This document shows positions 26,715-33,979 of a stretch of DNA of 64,000 nucleotides, in pieces. The notes under the pieces were generated by a model. That model ran no database searches and had not been told where the DNA came from. It saw only the letters and a program-made list of their open reading frames with translations. The DNA comes from Nocardia paucivorans NBRC 100373 (GTDB lineage Bacteria > Actinomycetota > Actinomycetes > Mycobacteriales > Mycobacteriaceae). The translations under genes were made by a program, and so were the position numbers. The stretch lies in the NCBI RefSeq assembly GCF_000308675.1, contig NZ_BAGE01000039.1, positions 42,764-106,763 on the forward strand, given 5' to 3'. How positions within the stretch are numbered: the stretch's first letter is position 1; every line of letters starts with the position of its first letter.

Positions 26715-27206
26715 TCAGTGGGGCACCCCCGGATATTCGCCTTCGGCGATCTGCTGGGCGGTGGCGTAGGCCAGGTGAAGAAAGTCGGCGCCGGTCAGGG
26801 CGGCGGCTGCGTCCTTAACCATATGCGTCGCCCGAGGAGCGAAAACCTGTCCAATGGTCAGGGCGGTGATGAGCCAGACATCGAAACAGAACGGGCAACT
26901 GAGCAGTTCACCGATAGTGTGTCCCACCCCGGCATCGGACTTCGGCTGTTCCATCACTTCCCCGTGTCCACCATCCCCGGTGGGACGCGTGAACGGCGCG
27001 CGGACCGGTGCGGTGACGGCGCCCTTGGTCACCAGGCGCGACAGTTTGTGCGCCGCCAGTGCGGTGAGGAGCAGATCGTGGACGCTCATGGCGTGTGGCA
27101 GTCGTCGACCGGTCAAACCACCGAGTAGGGCGGCCGCGGCCACGAGTGTGCTGTAGGCGAGGATTGTCACCAGGTAGCCACCGAGTGGGCGTCGATTCTC
27201 GCTCAT
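26715..27206 (-). CDS. DUF1360 family membrane protein
   Basis: A 163-residue protein with membrane helices near the N-terminus (YLVTILAYSTLVAAAALLGG) and around SCPFCFDVWLITALTIGQ. The C-P-[FW]-C-x-D-x-W motif and the HKLSRLVTKGAVTAPVRAPFT block are diagnostic for DUF1360; the function is unknown. The ATG at 27206 overlaps the alcohol dehydrogenase stop (ATGA), so it is co-translated as the last gene of the SRPBCC-adh-DUF1360 operon. A longer frame to 27230 exists but lies inside the dehydrogenase gene. Confidence 0.82.
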   Translation of the reverse strand: MSENRRPLGGYLVTILAYSTLVAAAALLGGLTGRRLPHAMSVHDLLLTALAAHKLSRLVTKGAVTAPVRAPFTRPTGDGGHGEVMEQPKSDAGVGHTIGELLSCPFCFDVWLITALTIGQVFAPRATHMVKDAAAALTGADFLHLAYATAQQIAEGEYPGVPH

Positions 27207-28372
27207 GGCCGGAACACCGCCCGGATACATCCATCCTTCTTGTTCTTGAACAGGTCGTAGCCGTGGACGGCATCATCCAGCGGCATATCGTGAGTGATCA
27301 GGTAGGAGGGATCCAGATCGCCCTGTTGGATGTAGTCGAACATTCGAGGCATGTAGCGCTGACCGTGCTGCTGGGCGGTGCGCAGAGTGAGGCTTTTGTT
27401 GGTCAGTACGCCCATGGGGAACTTGTCGGTGAGACCGTAGACGCCGAGCACGGAGACGACACCTCCCTTACGGCAGGCCAGGATCGCCTCCCGCAAGGAG
27501 GTCGCACGGTCGGTTTCCAGGCGGAGCAGTTGCTTGGTCCGATCGTAGAGTTGCTGCACACCGGTGCCGTGCCCTTCCATACCGACGGCGTCGATACAGG
27601 CGTCGGGCCCACGGCCGCCGGTCATCTCGCGCAGGGTCTCCTGGACGCTGTCCACGTCGGTGTAGTCGATCGTTATGGCATCGAACCGTTCCCGGGCCAG
27701 GGCCAGCCGCTCGGGGAACCGGTCGATCACGATGACGCGGCCCGCGCCGAGGAGCCGCGCGGAATGCCCGGCCATCAGACCCACACCACCGCTGCCCCAT
27801 ACTGCCACCGTGTCGTCGGGGGCGATATCGCAGAAATCCGCTCCCATGAGTCCGGTCGGTACGGCATCGGAGCAGAACAGCGCCTGCTCGTCGGTGATCC
27901 CGTCGGGGATGGCGAAACAGTTGACGTCACCGAACGGCACACGAATGTAGTCGGCGTGCGACCCCTGATAACCGCCGAAAGGATGGGTGTAGCCGTAAAT
28001 TCCACCGGTCGGGTACCCGAATATCGGTTGTTGGAGGGCGGCGTTCGGGTTGGTGGTGTCGCACACCGAATACAGGTCGTGCTCGCAGTACCAGCAGGAG
28101 GAACATCCGATGAACGAGGGAACGACCACTCGATCCCCGACCTTCGTCGCGGTGACCTCGGAGCCGACTTCCACCACCTCACCCATGAACTCGTGCCCGA
28201 ATACGTCCCCTTCGCGCATACCGGGCAGGTAACCGTCGATGAAATGCAGATCCGAACCGCAGGTCGTGGACAGTCGGACCTGTACCAGCACATCATGAGG
28301 GTTGACCAATTCGGGGTCGGGGACGGTTTCCACCGACAGATTGTTGACGCCGTTCCAACAGAGCGCGTGCAT
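27203..28372 (-). CDS. Zinc-dependent alcohol (formaldehyde-type) dehydrogenase
   Basis: A 389-residue medium-chain dehydrogenase of the glutathione-independent formaldehyde/threonine dehydrogenase-like group. The catalytic zinc site uses C in STTCGSDLHF and GHE in VFGHEFMGEV. The structural zinc has four cysteines, GCSSCWYCEHDLYSVC. The nucleotide fold is VAVWGSGGVGLMAG with an acidic residue after strand two (VIVIDRFPERL), so NAD is expected. The long insert SVQETLREMTGGRGPDACIDAVGMEGHG is typical of this subfamily. Two adjacent ATGs exist (28375, 28372); AGGAGG spacing favours 28372. Both overlap the upstream SRPBCC stop, showing translational coupling. Confidence 0.92.
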   Translation of the reverse strand: MHALCWNGVNNLSVETVPDPELVNPHDVLVQVRLSTTCGSDLHFIDGYLPGMREGDVFGHEFMGEVVEVGSEVTATKVGDRVVVPSFIGCSSCWYCEHDLYSVCDTTNPNAALQQPIFGYPTGGIYGYTHPFGGYQGSHADYIRVPFGDVNCFAIPDGITDEQALFCSDAVPTGLMGADFCDIAPDDTVAVWGSGGVGLMAGHSARLLGAGRVIVIDRFPERLALARERFDAITIDYTDVDSVQETLREMTGGRGPDACIDAVGMEGHGTGVQQLYDRTKQLLRLETDRATSLREAILACRKGGVVSVLGVYGLTDKFPMGVLTNKSLTLRTAQQHGQRYMPRMFDYIQQGDLDPSYLITHDMPLDDAVHGYDLFKNKKDGCIRAVFRP

Positions 28373-28893
28373 CATTCCTCCTGATCCGTCGAATGGGCGC
28401 GCGCACTCGGGTTGTGCGCGAGCGTGGGCGCCTCCCCGGTCTGCAACAAGGCACGGGCCCGGTAGAGCGCCGTGAACGCCGCCGCGCCGGTGATAAGATT
28501 CGGCGCCGGTGTGGCCGCCCGGATGGTCACCTCGGTGCCCCGGTCGTGCGGGGCATCGGCGAAGTCGATCGCGATTTCCGCGGTATCGGGTTCGTCGGCG
28601 TCGACGAATCGCAGCCCGTTCTCCTCCACAACGGAGGTGCTTTCCCAGGTGATCGGGTGCTCGCTGTCGGGAGCGAACGTCCATTCGAGACGACCGGATT
28701 CGGTCGGATGAATTTCGGCGATCCCGTCGAGTGCTCGAGCCAGGTTCTCGGGTTCACGCCAGAAACGTTCCACCTCCGGTCGGGGGCGTTCGATGGTCAC
28801 CGTCTGGCGGCTCGGACCGTTCGCGCCACCACCGGCCGCCTTGCCGATCAGCGTGGTCAGGTGCTCTTTCGCTTTGTCCATGTAGTGGTGCAT
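28372..28893 (-). CDS. SRPBCC family protein (polyketide cyclase/dehydrase-like)
   Basis: A 173-residue START/SRPBCC-fold protein: RQTVTIERPRPEVERFWREPENLARALDGIAEIHPTESG is the family's opening strand-helix pattern, with the later WTFAPDSEHPITWESTS and AEIAIDFADAPHDRGTEVTI strands. Such proteins bind hydrophobic ligands; when next to a zinc dehydrogenase, as here, they are often annotated as stress or envelope-associated. The N-terminus adds an amphipathic segment (MDKAKEHLTTLIGKAAGGG). The ATG at 28893 has AAGGGAT upstream. First gene of the three-gene operon, overlapping the dehydrogenase. Confidence 0.82.
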   Translation of the reverse strand: MHHYMDKAKEHLTTLIGKAAGGGANGPSRQTVTIERPRPEVERFWREPENLARALDGIAEIHPTESGRLEWTFAPDSEHPITWESTSVVEENGLRFVDADEPDTAEIAIDFADAPHDRGTEVTIRAATPAPNLITGAAAFTALYRARALLQTGEAPTLAHNPSARAHSTDQEE

Positions 28894-29078
28894 CGCGTAT
28901 CCCTTCGAACGAGGATCCGACACCGCGACAGCTTCGACGAGTATTCGAGACGAGTATTCGATCCGGCGGTACCCGGTGGGGCAGGGGACAAACGAATTCC
29001 GGGATATGCGTCGCGGGTGTTTTCGCGCGGCCTCATGGGGTAAGGCGGCAGGGTCGACGAGGAAAGGAGCAAGAGAAC

Positions 29079-29372
29079 ATGCGTAAAGCCATGGCAGTTC
29101 CGATTACGGCCCTCGTTATCACAATGGGCGGCGTCGGTGCGGCGCAGGCGGCTCCCACCCATCTCACGGAGCCGGTTGCCCAGGCGACCCAGAGCGCCGA
29201 TCGAATGGCCCAGACCACGAACGACCCGGACGACAATGACAAGGACAGCGACAAGACCGGCCTGTGGGGCCTGCTGGGGCTGCTCGGTCTGGGCGGGTTG
29301 GCCGGGCTGATGCGTCGAAACCAGCCCCGTGCCGTAGGGAACTCGCCCGGGGTACCCCCTCGCCAGCCCTGA
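29079..29372 (+). CDS. Small exported protein with a WGxxGxxG-type C-terminus
   Basis: A 97-residue protein. Residues 1-25 form a Sec signal peptide (RK, then PITALVITMGGVGAAQAA, cleavage likely at AQA-AP). A short acidic linker (TTNDPDDNDKDSDK) follows, then TGLWGLLGLLGLGGLAGLMRR. The W-G-L-L-G-L-L-G-L glycine-zipper-like helix followed by arginines matches the WGxxGxxG sorting-type motif found on small surface proteins of unknown function. The ATG has AAAGGAG upstream. It may be membrane-anchored after export. Two hairpins follow the gene. Confidence 0.75.
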   Translation: MRKAMAVPITALVITMGGVGAAQAAPTHLTEPVAQATQSADRMAQTTNDPDDNDKDSDKTGLWGLLGLLGLGGLAGLMRRNQPRAVGNSPGVPPRQP

Positions 29373-29771
29373 CCTTCCTTCGATACGCCGGTGTTCGGCA
29401 CCCACCGAACGCCGGCGTATCGGCTACGCGGGCCGCTCACATCCCGATACGGTCGATGTCGTATCGGGATGTGTTGATCGCGTTCGAGCCCGTGCGGCAT
29501 TGGGCGGTTCCGACCAGGCAAAGGCGATGACGATACTTTTGCGTCCGTTCCGCCGGCCGGTTCGATGCGCTCGCCCATTGCGACGAGACCACCGCTGTGC
29601 CCCTCGGCCGTATGTCCGGCCACGCTGCCGTAGGAGTCCGAGGGAACTGGACTCCTACGGTTTGCGAGTATGGTTGTTCTGTAACCGATCTCGTGGACGA
29701 TTCATCCACCGGCGTCCACTTTTCGGGTGATACGCGCGGTGGGCGAGTTGCCGGGCGGAACGAGGATGGGT
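29373..29771. other. Intergenic region with three hairpins
   Basis: 399 bp lacking a convincing gene on either strand, but holding three strong inverted repeats. First, 29381-29398/29405-29422 (18-bp stem with one G-U, loop CACCCA), the likely terminator of the small exported protein. Second, CACATCCCGATACG/CGTATCGGGATGTG at 29438-29451/29460-29473. Third, CCGTAGGAGTCC/GGACTCCTACGG at 29628-29639/29649-29660. The last one may terminate the leftward ArsR-SRPBCC operon, whose stop is at 29772, read from the other strand. Confidence 0.6.
29381..29422 (+). terminator. Terminator hairpin after the small exported protein
   Basis: CGATACGCCGGTGTTCGG pairs with CCGAACGCCGGCGTATCG over 18 bp (one G-U), loop of 6 nt, 8 bp after the stop codon at 29372. 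Confidence 0.7.
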
Positions 29772-30323
29772 TCAGTGCGACCTCATCGGCTCGGTGTATC
29801 GCCGTTCGAGTTCGGCGATGGTGTCGGTGTCCGGTATATCGGTCGAGCCGGTGTCGAGCAGATCCCGCAGCGCGTCGAGGCAGATGTGGTAGCCCGCGGC
29901 TGTTCCTTCCGGGCCGTGCGGGCCCGGCTCCCCGAGCAGGACTGTGCAGATCAGGCGGGTGCCGGTCTCGACGGGTATCAGTTCGAACCGCAGATGCTCG
30001 GTATCCCAGAGGAATTCGAATATCCGCGGTGGATCCCAGGTGAGGATTCGCCCCGGCAGGACCGGGTCCTCCGTATCCACCCCCACCTGTTCGAGTTGTG
30101 TATCGGCCTGTTTCACCGATTCGGGCCAGAACCGCAGCCGGATATCGGCGCCCGCTCGACGTTCGCCGATGATATCTGCGGGAAACCAGTGCCGTAGGTG
30201 CTCGGATTCGGTGAGCGCTCGCCACACCTTCGTGGGTGGATGCGCCATGTGTCGTTCGTAGCGCACGCCGATGCGGTCGCCATCACGCAGAACATCTCCG
30301 AGTCGCTCGGTCGATTGGGTCAT
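29772..30323 (-). CDS. SRPBCC / AHSA1-like protein
   Basis: A 183-residue START-fold protein of the activator-of-Hsp90 (AHSA1/CalC) type: RYERHMAHPPTKVWRALTESEHLRHWFPADIIGERRAGADIRLRF is the standard first third, with a later LTWDPPRIFEFLWDTEHLRFEL segment and a helix near the end. These proteins bind hydrophobic ligands; the ArsR-SRPBCC pair is a very common two-gene stress or detoxification unit. It begins 1 bp after the ArsR gene stop, so the two are co-translated. Confidence 0.88.
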   Translation of the reverse strand: MTQSTERLGDVLRDGDRIGVRYERHMAHPPTKVWRALTESEHLRHWFPADIIGERRAGADIRLRFWPESVKQADTQLEQVGVDTEDPVLPGRILTWDPPRIFEFLWDTEHLRFELIPVETGTRLICTVLLGEPGPHGPEGTAAGYHICLDALRDLLDTGSTDIPDTDTIAELERRYTEPMRSH

Positions 30324-30324
30324 G

Positions 30325-30663
30325 TCATTCCTCGGGTTCGTCGGGCAGGGCGTCGAGATAGCGTTCGAATTCGTCGAGTCGGTCGGCCCAGATCTCCCGG
30401 AACGGGGCCAGCCAGGCGTCGACCTCCCGGAGTCGTGCCGGGGTCAGTGAATAGTGTCGGCGCGGACCGTCGACCCGCACCCGTACCAGCGCGGCCGCGT
30501 TCAGGGTCTTCAGATGTTTCGACACCGTGGGCTGCGCGGTGCCGAGCGCCTCCACGAGTTCGCCGACGGTGCGCTCTCCGTCTCTCAGTAGATCGAGGAG
30601 CCGTCGCCGGGTGGGGTCGGCGAGCACCTCGAAGACATCACGTACCACCTCTTTATATTCCAT
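30325..30663 (-). CDS. ArsR-family winged-helix repressor
   Basis: A 112-residue regulator: VFEVLADPTRRRLLDLLRDGERTVGELVEALG, recognition helix AQPTVSKHLKTLNAAALV and wing RVRVDGPRRHYSL. The N-terminal pattern is that of the ArsR proteins paired with SRPBCC genes; metal-binding cysteines are absent, so it is not a metal sensor of the ArsR/SmtB type. A perfect AGGAATATTCCT palindrome immediately upstream of its start is the likely operator. Confidence 0.9.
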   Translation of the reverse strand: MEYKEVVRDVFEVLADPTRRRLLDLLRDGERTVGELVEALGTAQPTVSKHLKTLNAAALVRVRVDGPRRHYSLTPARLREVDAWLAPFREIWADRLDEFERYLDALPDEPEE

Positions 30664-30666
30664 TAA

Positions 30667-30691
30667 AGGAATATTCCTGTCAAGGAATATT
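30667..30691. promoter_or_regulatory. ArsR operator
   Basis: AGGAATATTCCT (30667-30678) is a perfect 12-bp palindrome directly upstream of the arsR start codon (30663). The half AAGGAATATT is repeated at 30682-30691. Binding would block the ribosome-site region and promoter, giving autorepression. Confidence 0.65.
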
Positions 30692-30893
30692 TATTGGCGT
30701 GGCTGCTTCCCCTCGCGGTAGGAGTCGGTCCAGGGGCAAGTCCGTGCGGTATGCCGTCGCTCGGAGCGCATCCGGACGGTCCGAGGCGGGACGGGTGTCC
30801 GATTCCGTCACCACGTGCCTCGTCGATGTCGGATTGCGGCGTTGTGACCGCTGTGGGTCGGCGCAGCGCTCATCGCCCACCGCCATCGTCGAT

Positions 30894-31645
30894 ATGACCA
30901 ACGACATCACCGGTTTTCACCACGTGGGCATAGTGAACCACGACCTGGATGCGATGGAGCGTACCTATCGAGGTTTCGGGCTCACGCTCAGTCCGGGATC
31001 GCGGCATATGCTCACGGAGCGCCCGGGAGCGCCGCTCACGGCGGGCGGGCTGCACCGCCAATATGTGTGCGTTGTTCGAGAACTCGTATATCGAACTGCT
31101 CGGGATCGTGGACGAGACCGCACCGGACACCTGGCATACGAAACAGGTGGTGGCTCGATTCGAAGGGTTGCGGATTCTCGTTCTCGACACCGCGAACACC
31201 GACGCGTGACTCGGTGCGGTCGGCCTGCGCCCCTCCGGAGTCCTGGAACTCGAACGTACGGTCGAGGCCGAGAACGGTCCCGCCGTACTGAGCGCCCGTT
31301 CGGTGTGGCCGCCGTGTTGATCGCCGCCTCCGATGCGGAGCTCTCGGTCATTACTCACCGCTACGAGCACATCCTCGGTGCCGGAGCGACCGTCGCCGGT
31401 CCGAAGACAGTGGTGGAACGGGGAACCACCCGTATCGAGATCGTGCCCGCCTCCGCCGCATCCGACGTACTTCCCGACGAGCCGGCCCCGGCGTCTTCCT
31501 AACTGGCAGCATCGACCCTCCAGGTCGAGGAACTGGGTCGGGCGCGGAAGATGGTCGAGGATTGCGGTGTCGCGACCCACACCGTCGATACCGGTTTCTT
31601 CGTTTCGCGCCGTGACGCCTGCGGTGCCGGGCTGTCTTCGCGCAC
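30894..31645 (+). pseudogene. Decayed VOC (glyoxalase-like) family gene
   Basis: A glyoxalase-like (VOC) coding sequence is broken in several places. From the ATG at 30894: GFHHVGIVNHDLDAMERTY. After a frameshift around 31040: CALFENSYIELLGIVD and TWHTKQVVARFEGLRILVLD, then an in-frame TGA at 31207 and, beyond it in the same frame, LRPSGVLELERTVEAENGP. Another shift near 31310 restores the first frame: VLIAASDAELSVITHRYEHI, then a TAA at 31500 and, beyond it, ARKMVEDCGVATHTVDTG to about 31645. At least two frameshifts and two stops make it non-functional. The right end is fused to a truncated MerR gene. Confidence 0.75.
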
Positions 31646-31705
31646 ATAGTACTTGATGGTGGCGGAGGGGACACCGCTGATGCGGCCGAGTTCGGCTATC
31701 CGCAT
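31625..31705 (-). pseudogene. Truncated MerR-family regulator, first ~27 residues only
   Basis: On the minus strand from an ATG at 31705: MRIAELGRISGVPSATIKYYVRE, the first helix-turn-helix of a MerR regulator (R-I-A-E-L-x-R-x-S-G-V-x-x-x-T-I-K-Y-Y). The similarity ends after about residue 24 and the frame then reads unrelated residues that belong to the opposite-strand VOC remnant. A deletion that joined two formerly convergent genes best explains this. Confidence 0.65.
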
Positions 31706-32010
31706 GGGGCTTTTCGCCTCGGGGACGGTGCGGCCATCGCCAACCGGAAGTTGGCACTGTCGGGTACCGCTATCCGATAGTAGAACTATCGATACTTTGA
31801 TTATCTGTAGGGCGCCGTGGCCGCATTGCTCGACATCGCCCGTGACGGTGTGCGCATCGCTGTGGTGGTTCTCGTGCCCGTCTCGATAACGGGTGATCGC
31901 CTCTATCGTCCGGTTCCGGCTTCGTATTCGAATGGAGTCGACAGGGAAGGTGATGCGTGGGTTTCATGGGTGTCCGCGAACCGCCGTGGCGGGATGGGGA
32001 GGATATCGAC
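31706..32010. other. Intergenic region upstream of the MerR stub and the TetR gene
   Basis: 305 bp without a convincing gene. It holds one palindrome, CGATAGT-AGA-ACTATCG (31775-31791), in an AT-richer stretch (TATCC...GATACTTTGATTATC). It could have been the promoter/operator of the lost merR gene or an operator for the TetR gene 220 bp to the right. Confidence 0.4.
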
Positions 32011-32793
32011 ATGGACTACATCGGACGTGGCGATCCGCAACGCACCCTCGAACTGCTGTGGGGTACCCGGCAGCCGCCGCGGCGCGGTCCGAAACCCAAA
32101 CTATCCGTGGACGATATCGCTGCGGCGGCACTACGTATCGCGGATGATGAGGGGCTGTCCGCTGTCACCCTGCGCCGGGTCGCCGAGGCGGTCGGTGTCA
32201 CCGCCATGTCGCTGTACGGGTATGTGCCCGGAAAGGCGGAACTTCTCGACCTGGTCGCCGACCGTGCCTATCGCGACTACCCGATGTCCGACGATATCGG
32301 TGCCGACTGGCGGACCCGGATCGAGGCCATTGCCCGCGCGAACTGGACGATCTACCTCGCCCATCCGTGGTTGTTGCAGATCGCCGCCGGTCGCCCCCTG
32401 CCCGGTCCCCATTTCACCGCCAAATACGATTACGAACTCCGCGCCGTCGACGGGCTCGGCCTCGGCGATATCGATATGGACCTCGTCGTGAGTTTCGTCA
32501 ACGACTACGTGCGCGGCGCCGCGCGCGCCGCCGTCGACACCTTGCGCGCCGAGACCGAGACCGGCTTGAGCGACCGGCAGTGGTGGGAGAGGTTCGGCCC
32601 CGCGCTCGGTCGGGTGCTCGATCCCGGCCGGTATCCCACCGCGATCCGGGTCGGCGGCACCGCCGGCTCCGAATATGGCGCCGCCTACGATCCCGAGCGC
32701 GCGTTCGACTTCGGGGTGCAACGGCTCCTCGACGGCCTACAACCGTTCATCGAGGCACACCGGTCGGCGGTCGACGGCACGGCGAGCCGTTGA
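32011..32793 (+). CDS. TetR-family transcriptional regulator (TetR_C type)
   Basis: A 260-residue regulator with the classic tetracycline-repressor-like layout: a ~35-residue extension, the helix-turn-helix region LSVDDIAAAALRIADDEGLSAVTLRRVAEAVGVTAMSLYGYVPGKAELLDLVADRAY, then a TetR_C ligand domain with MDLVVSFVNDYVRGAARAAVD and the YPTAIRVGG turn. The ATG at 32011 has GGGGAGGAT upstream, which decides it over 31957. The target gene is not obvious; the neighbouring hydrolase is convergent, 9 bp away, so it is not divergently controlled. Confidence 0.88.
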   Translation: MDYIGRGDPQRTLELLWGTRQPPRRGPKPKLSVDDIAAAALRIADDEGLSAVTLRRVAEAVGVTAMSLYGYVPGKAELLDLVADRAYRDYPMSDDIGADWRTRIEAIARANWTIYLAHPWLLQIAAGRPLPGPHFTAKYDYELRAVDGLGLGDIDMDLVVSFVNDYVRGAARAAVDTLRAETETGLSDRQWWERFGPALGRVLDPGRYPTAIRVGGTAGSEYGAAYDPERAFDFGVQRLLDGLQPFIEAHRSAVDGTASR

Positions 32794-32802
32794 CCGGCTT
32801 TC

Positions 32803-33588
32803 CTACTCGCGGGCGGCCTGATCGATCAGTGCGGCGACCACATCGGGTCGAGACACCGGTGCGGCATGTGAGGTGGGCACCTCACTGGTACGCGCATTGA
32901 TCCGCTGGGCCATGAAGCGTTGCGAAGCGGGTGGGATGACCCGGTCTTCGCCGGCCACCAGGTACCAGGTGGACGTTGTCGACCACAGGGCGGATCCGGG
33001 GGGTTCGAGGGTGGCGGTGAGTGCCAATGACCGTTGGCGCGCCGCCATATCCGCCGCCGTGGCCGCGTCGACATCCTGGGCGAAGACATCGTGGAAGTAG
33101 GCGGGCTCTATATAGGTGTCGAGTCCTGGGCCCGTATCGGCCGGTTTCACTGCCAGGGCGGGTGGCAGCAACCTACTGCCGGGAAACCGGAACGGGTCGA
33201 GCGCGAGCTGTGTCGGCTCGCCCGCCTGTGGGGCGAACGCGGCGATGTAGACGAGGTCCGTGACATTGTCGGCCTCGACATCGGTGATGACCGTGCCGCC
33301 GTAGGAATGGCCCACCAATACGACCGGGCCGTCGATATCGGCGAGGACACGCTCCACCGCCGCCGCATCATGGGCGGGTCCGCGTAGCGGATTGTCGGGG
33401 GCCACCACCCGATAGCCGTCGGCGCGCAATTGCTCGGCGACACCGTCCCAGCTGGTGGGGTCGGCATACGCGCCGTGCACCAGGACCACGGTCGGTGGTT
33501 GCGGCGCCGCGCCCGCCGCCGGTGCGGCACCGGCGAGGACGACACCCGAGGTGATCAGTGCCCGTAGGAGTGCTTTCGGTAACCACAT
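32803..33588 (-). CDS. Secreted alpha/beta hydrolase
   Basis: A 261-residue alpha/beta-hydrolase fold enzyme. A signal peptide is visible (WLPKALLRALITSGVVLAGAAPAAGAAP). The oxyanion segment is VVLVHGAYADPTSWDGV, the nucleophile elbow is VLVGHSYGGTVI (serine), and a C-terminal ISHAAPVSRPDVVAA-like segment (TSHAAPVS here) supplies the histidine; the acid lies in VAGEDRVIPPAS. This subgroup includes salicylate esterase-like and heme-degrading-like hydrolases; the substrate is unknown. AAGGAG precedes the ATG. Confidence 0.88.
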   Translation of the reverse strand: MWLPKALLRALITSGVVLAGAAPAAGAAPQPPTVVLVHGAYADPTSWDGVAEQLRADGYRVVAPDNPLRGPAHDAAAVERVLADIDGPVVLVGHSYGGTVITDVEADNVTDLVYIAAFAPQAGEPTQLALDPFRFPGSRLLPPALAVKPADTGPGLDTYIEPAYFHDVFAQDVDAATAADMAARQRSLALTATLEPPGSALWSTTSTWYLVAGEDRVIPPASQRFMAQRINARTSEVPTSHAAPVSRPDVVAALIDQAARE

Positions 33589-33979
33589 GAGGGGTCTCCT
33601 TCGGCTGCGTGGTGCGCGGATAGGTATCGCCACGGCCTACGCGACAGCGGTCTCATCCGCCGCGATGGATCCACCATCACGGTGTGGTGCGTGTAACGGG
33701 GTGTCGTCGTGGCGGTTCGGACAAACGGATCGGGAAGTGATTGTCGACGAACTCGTGATACGGCATGACACCGAAGGCCGCGCCGGTGACCGGATGGAAA
33801 AGCACCTGCCGAACGAAGGACACATCACCGTGCTCCTCGGCCAGGGGGGTGGTGGGCGGTCGCAATATTACCGCCCACCCGCTCGCTCGAGACCCTGATC
33901 GGTGCTGTGTCCGGTCCGGTTCTCAGCGGCTCCCGAGCGGCATATGTCCGATGACCGGCCGGGTGGGCAGACCGTCCGC
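33589..33979. other. Intergenic region with a possible small ORF
   Basis: 391 bp between the hydrolase start and the end of the dha operon. Apart from the small ORF listed at 33677-33865, I see no gene. Two copies of CCGCCCAC/GTGGGCGG (GGTGGGCGG near 33850, ccgcccacc near 33872) form an inverted repeat, which could terminate the leftward dha transcript. Confidence 0.4.
33677..33865 (-). CDS. Possible small protein or gene fragment, unrecognised
   Basis: A 62-residue ORF from an ATG at 33865. The middle part (VSFVRQVLFHPVTGAAFGV, then MPYHEFVDNHFPIRL) looks protein-like and its third codon positions are strongly G/C-biased, unlike most antisense shadows. I do not recognise a family and see no ribosome site, so it may be a fragment of a lost gene. 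Confidence 0.3.
   Translation of the reverse strand: MRPPTTPLAEEHGDVSFVRQVLFHPVTGAAFGVMPYHEFVDNHFPIRLSEPPRRHPVTRTTP

Noticed and set aside
30198..31502. A 434-codon plus-strand frame that would merge the ArsR promoter region with VOC sequence.
   Set aside because: The first 230 codons are antisense to ArsR and SRPBCC genes; only the later part is VOC-derived, and it is interrupted in frame terms.
31775..31791. The CGATAGT-AGA-ACTATCG palindrome as the operator of the 32011 TetR gene.
   Set aside because: It is 220 bp from that start and closer to the MerR stub, so assignment to either gene is not supported; it is only noted.
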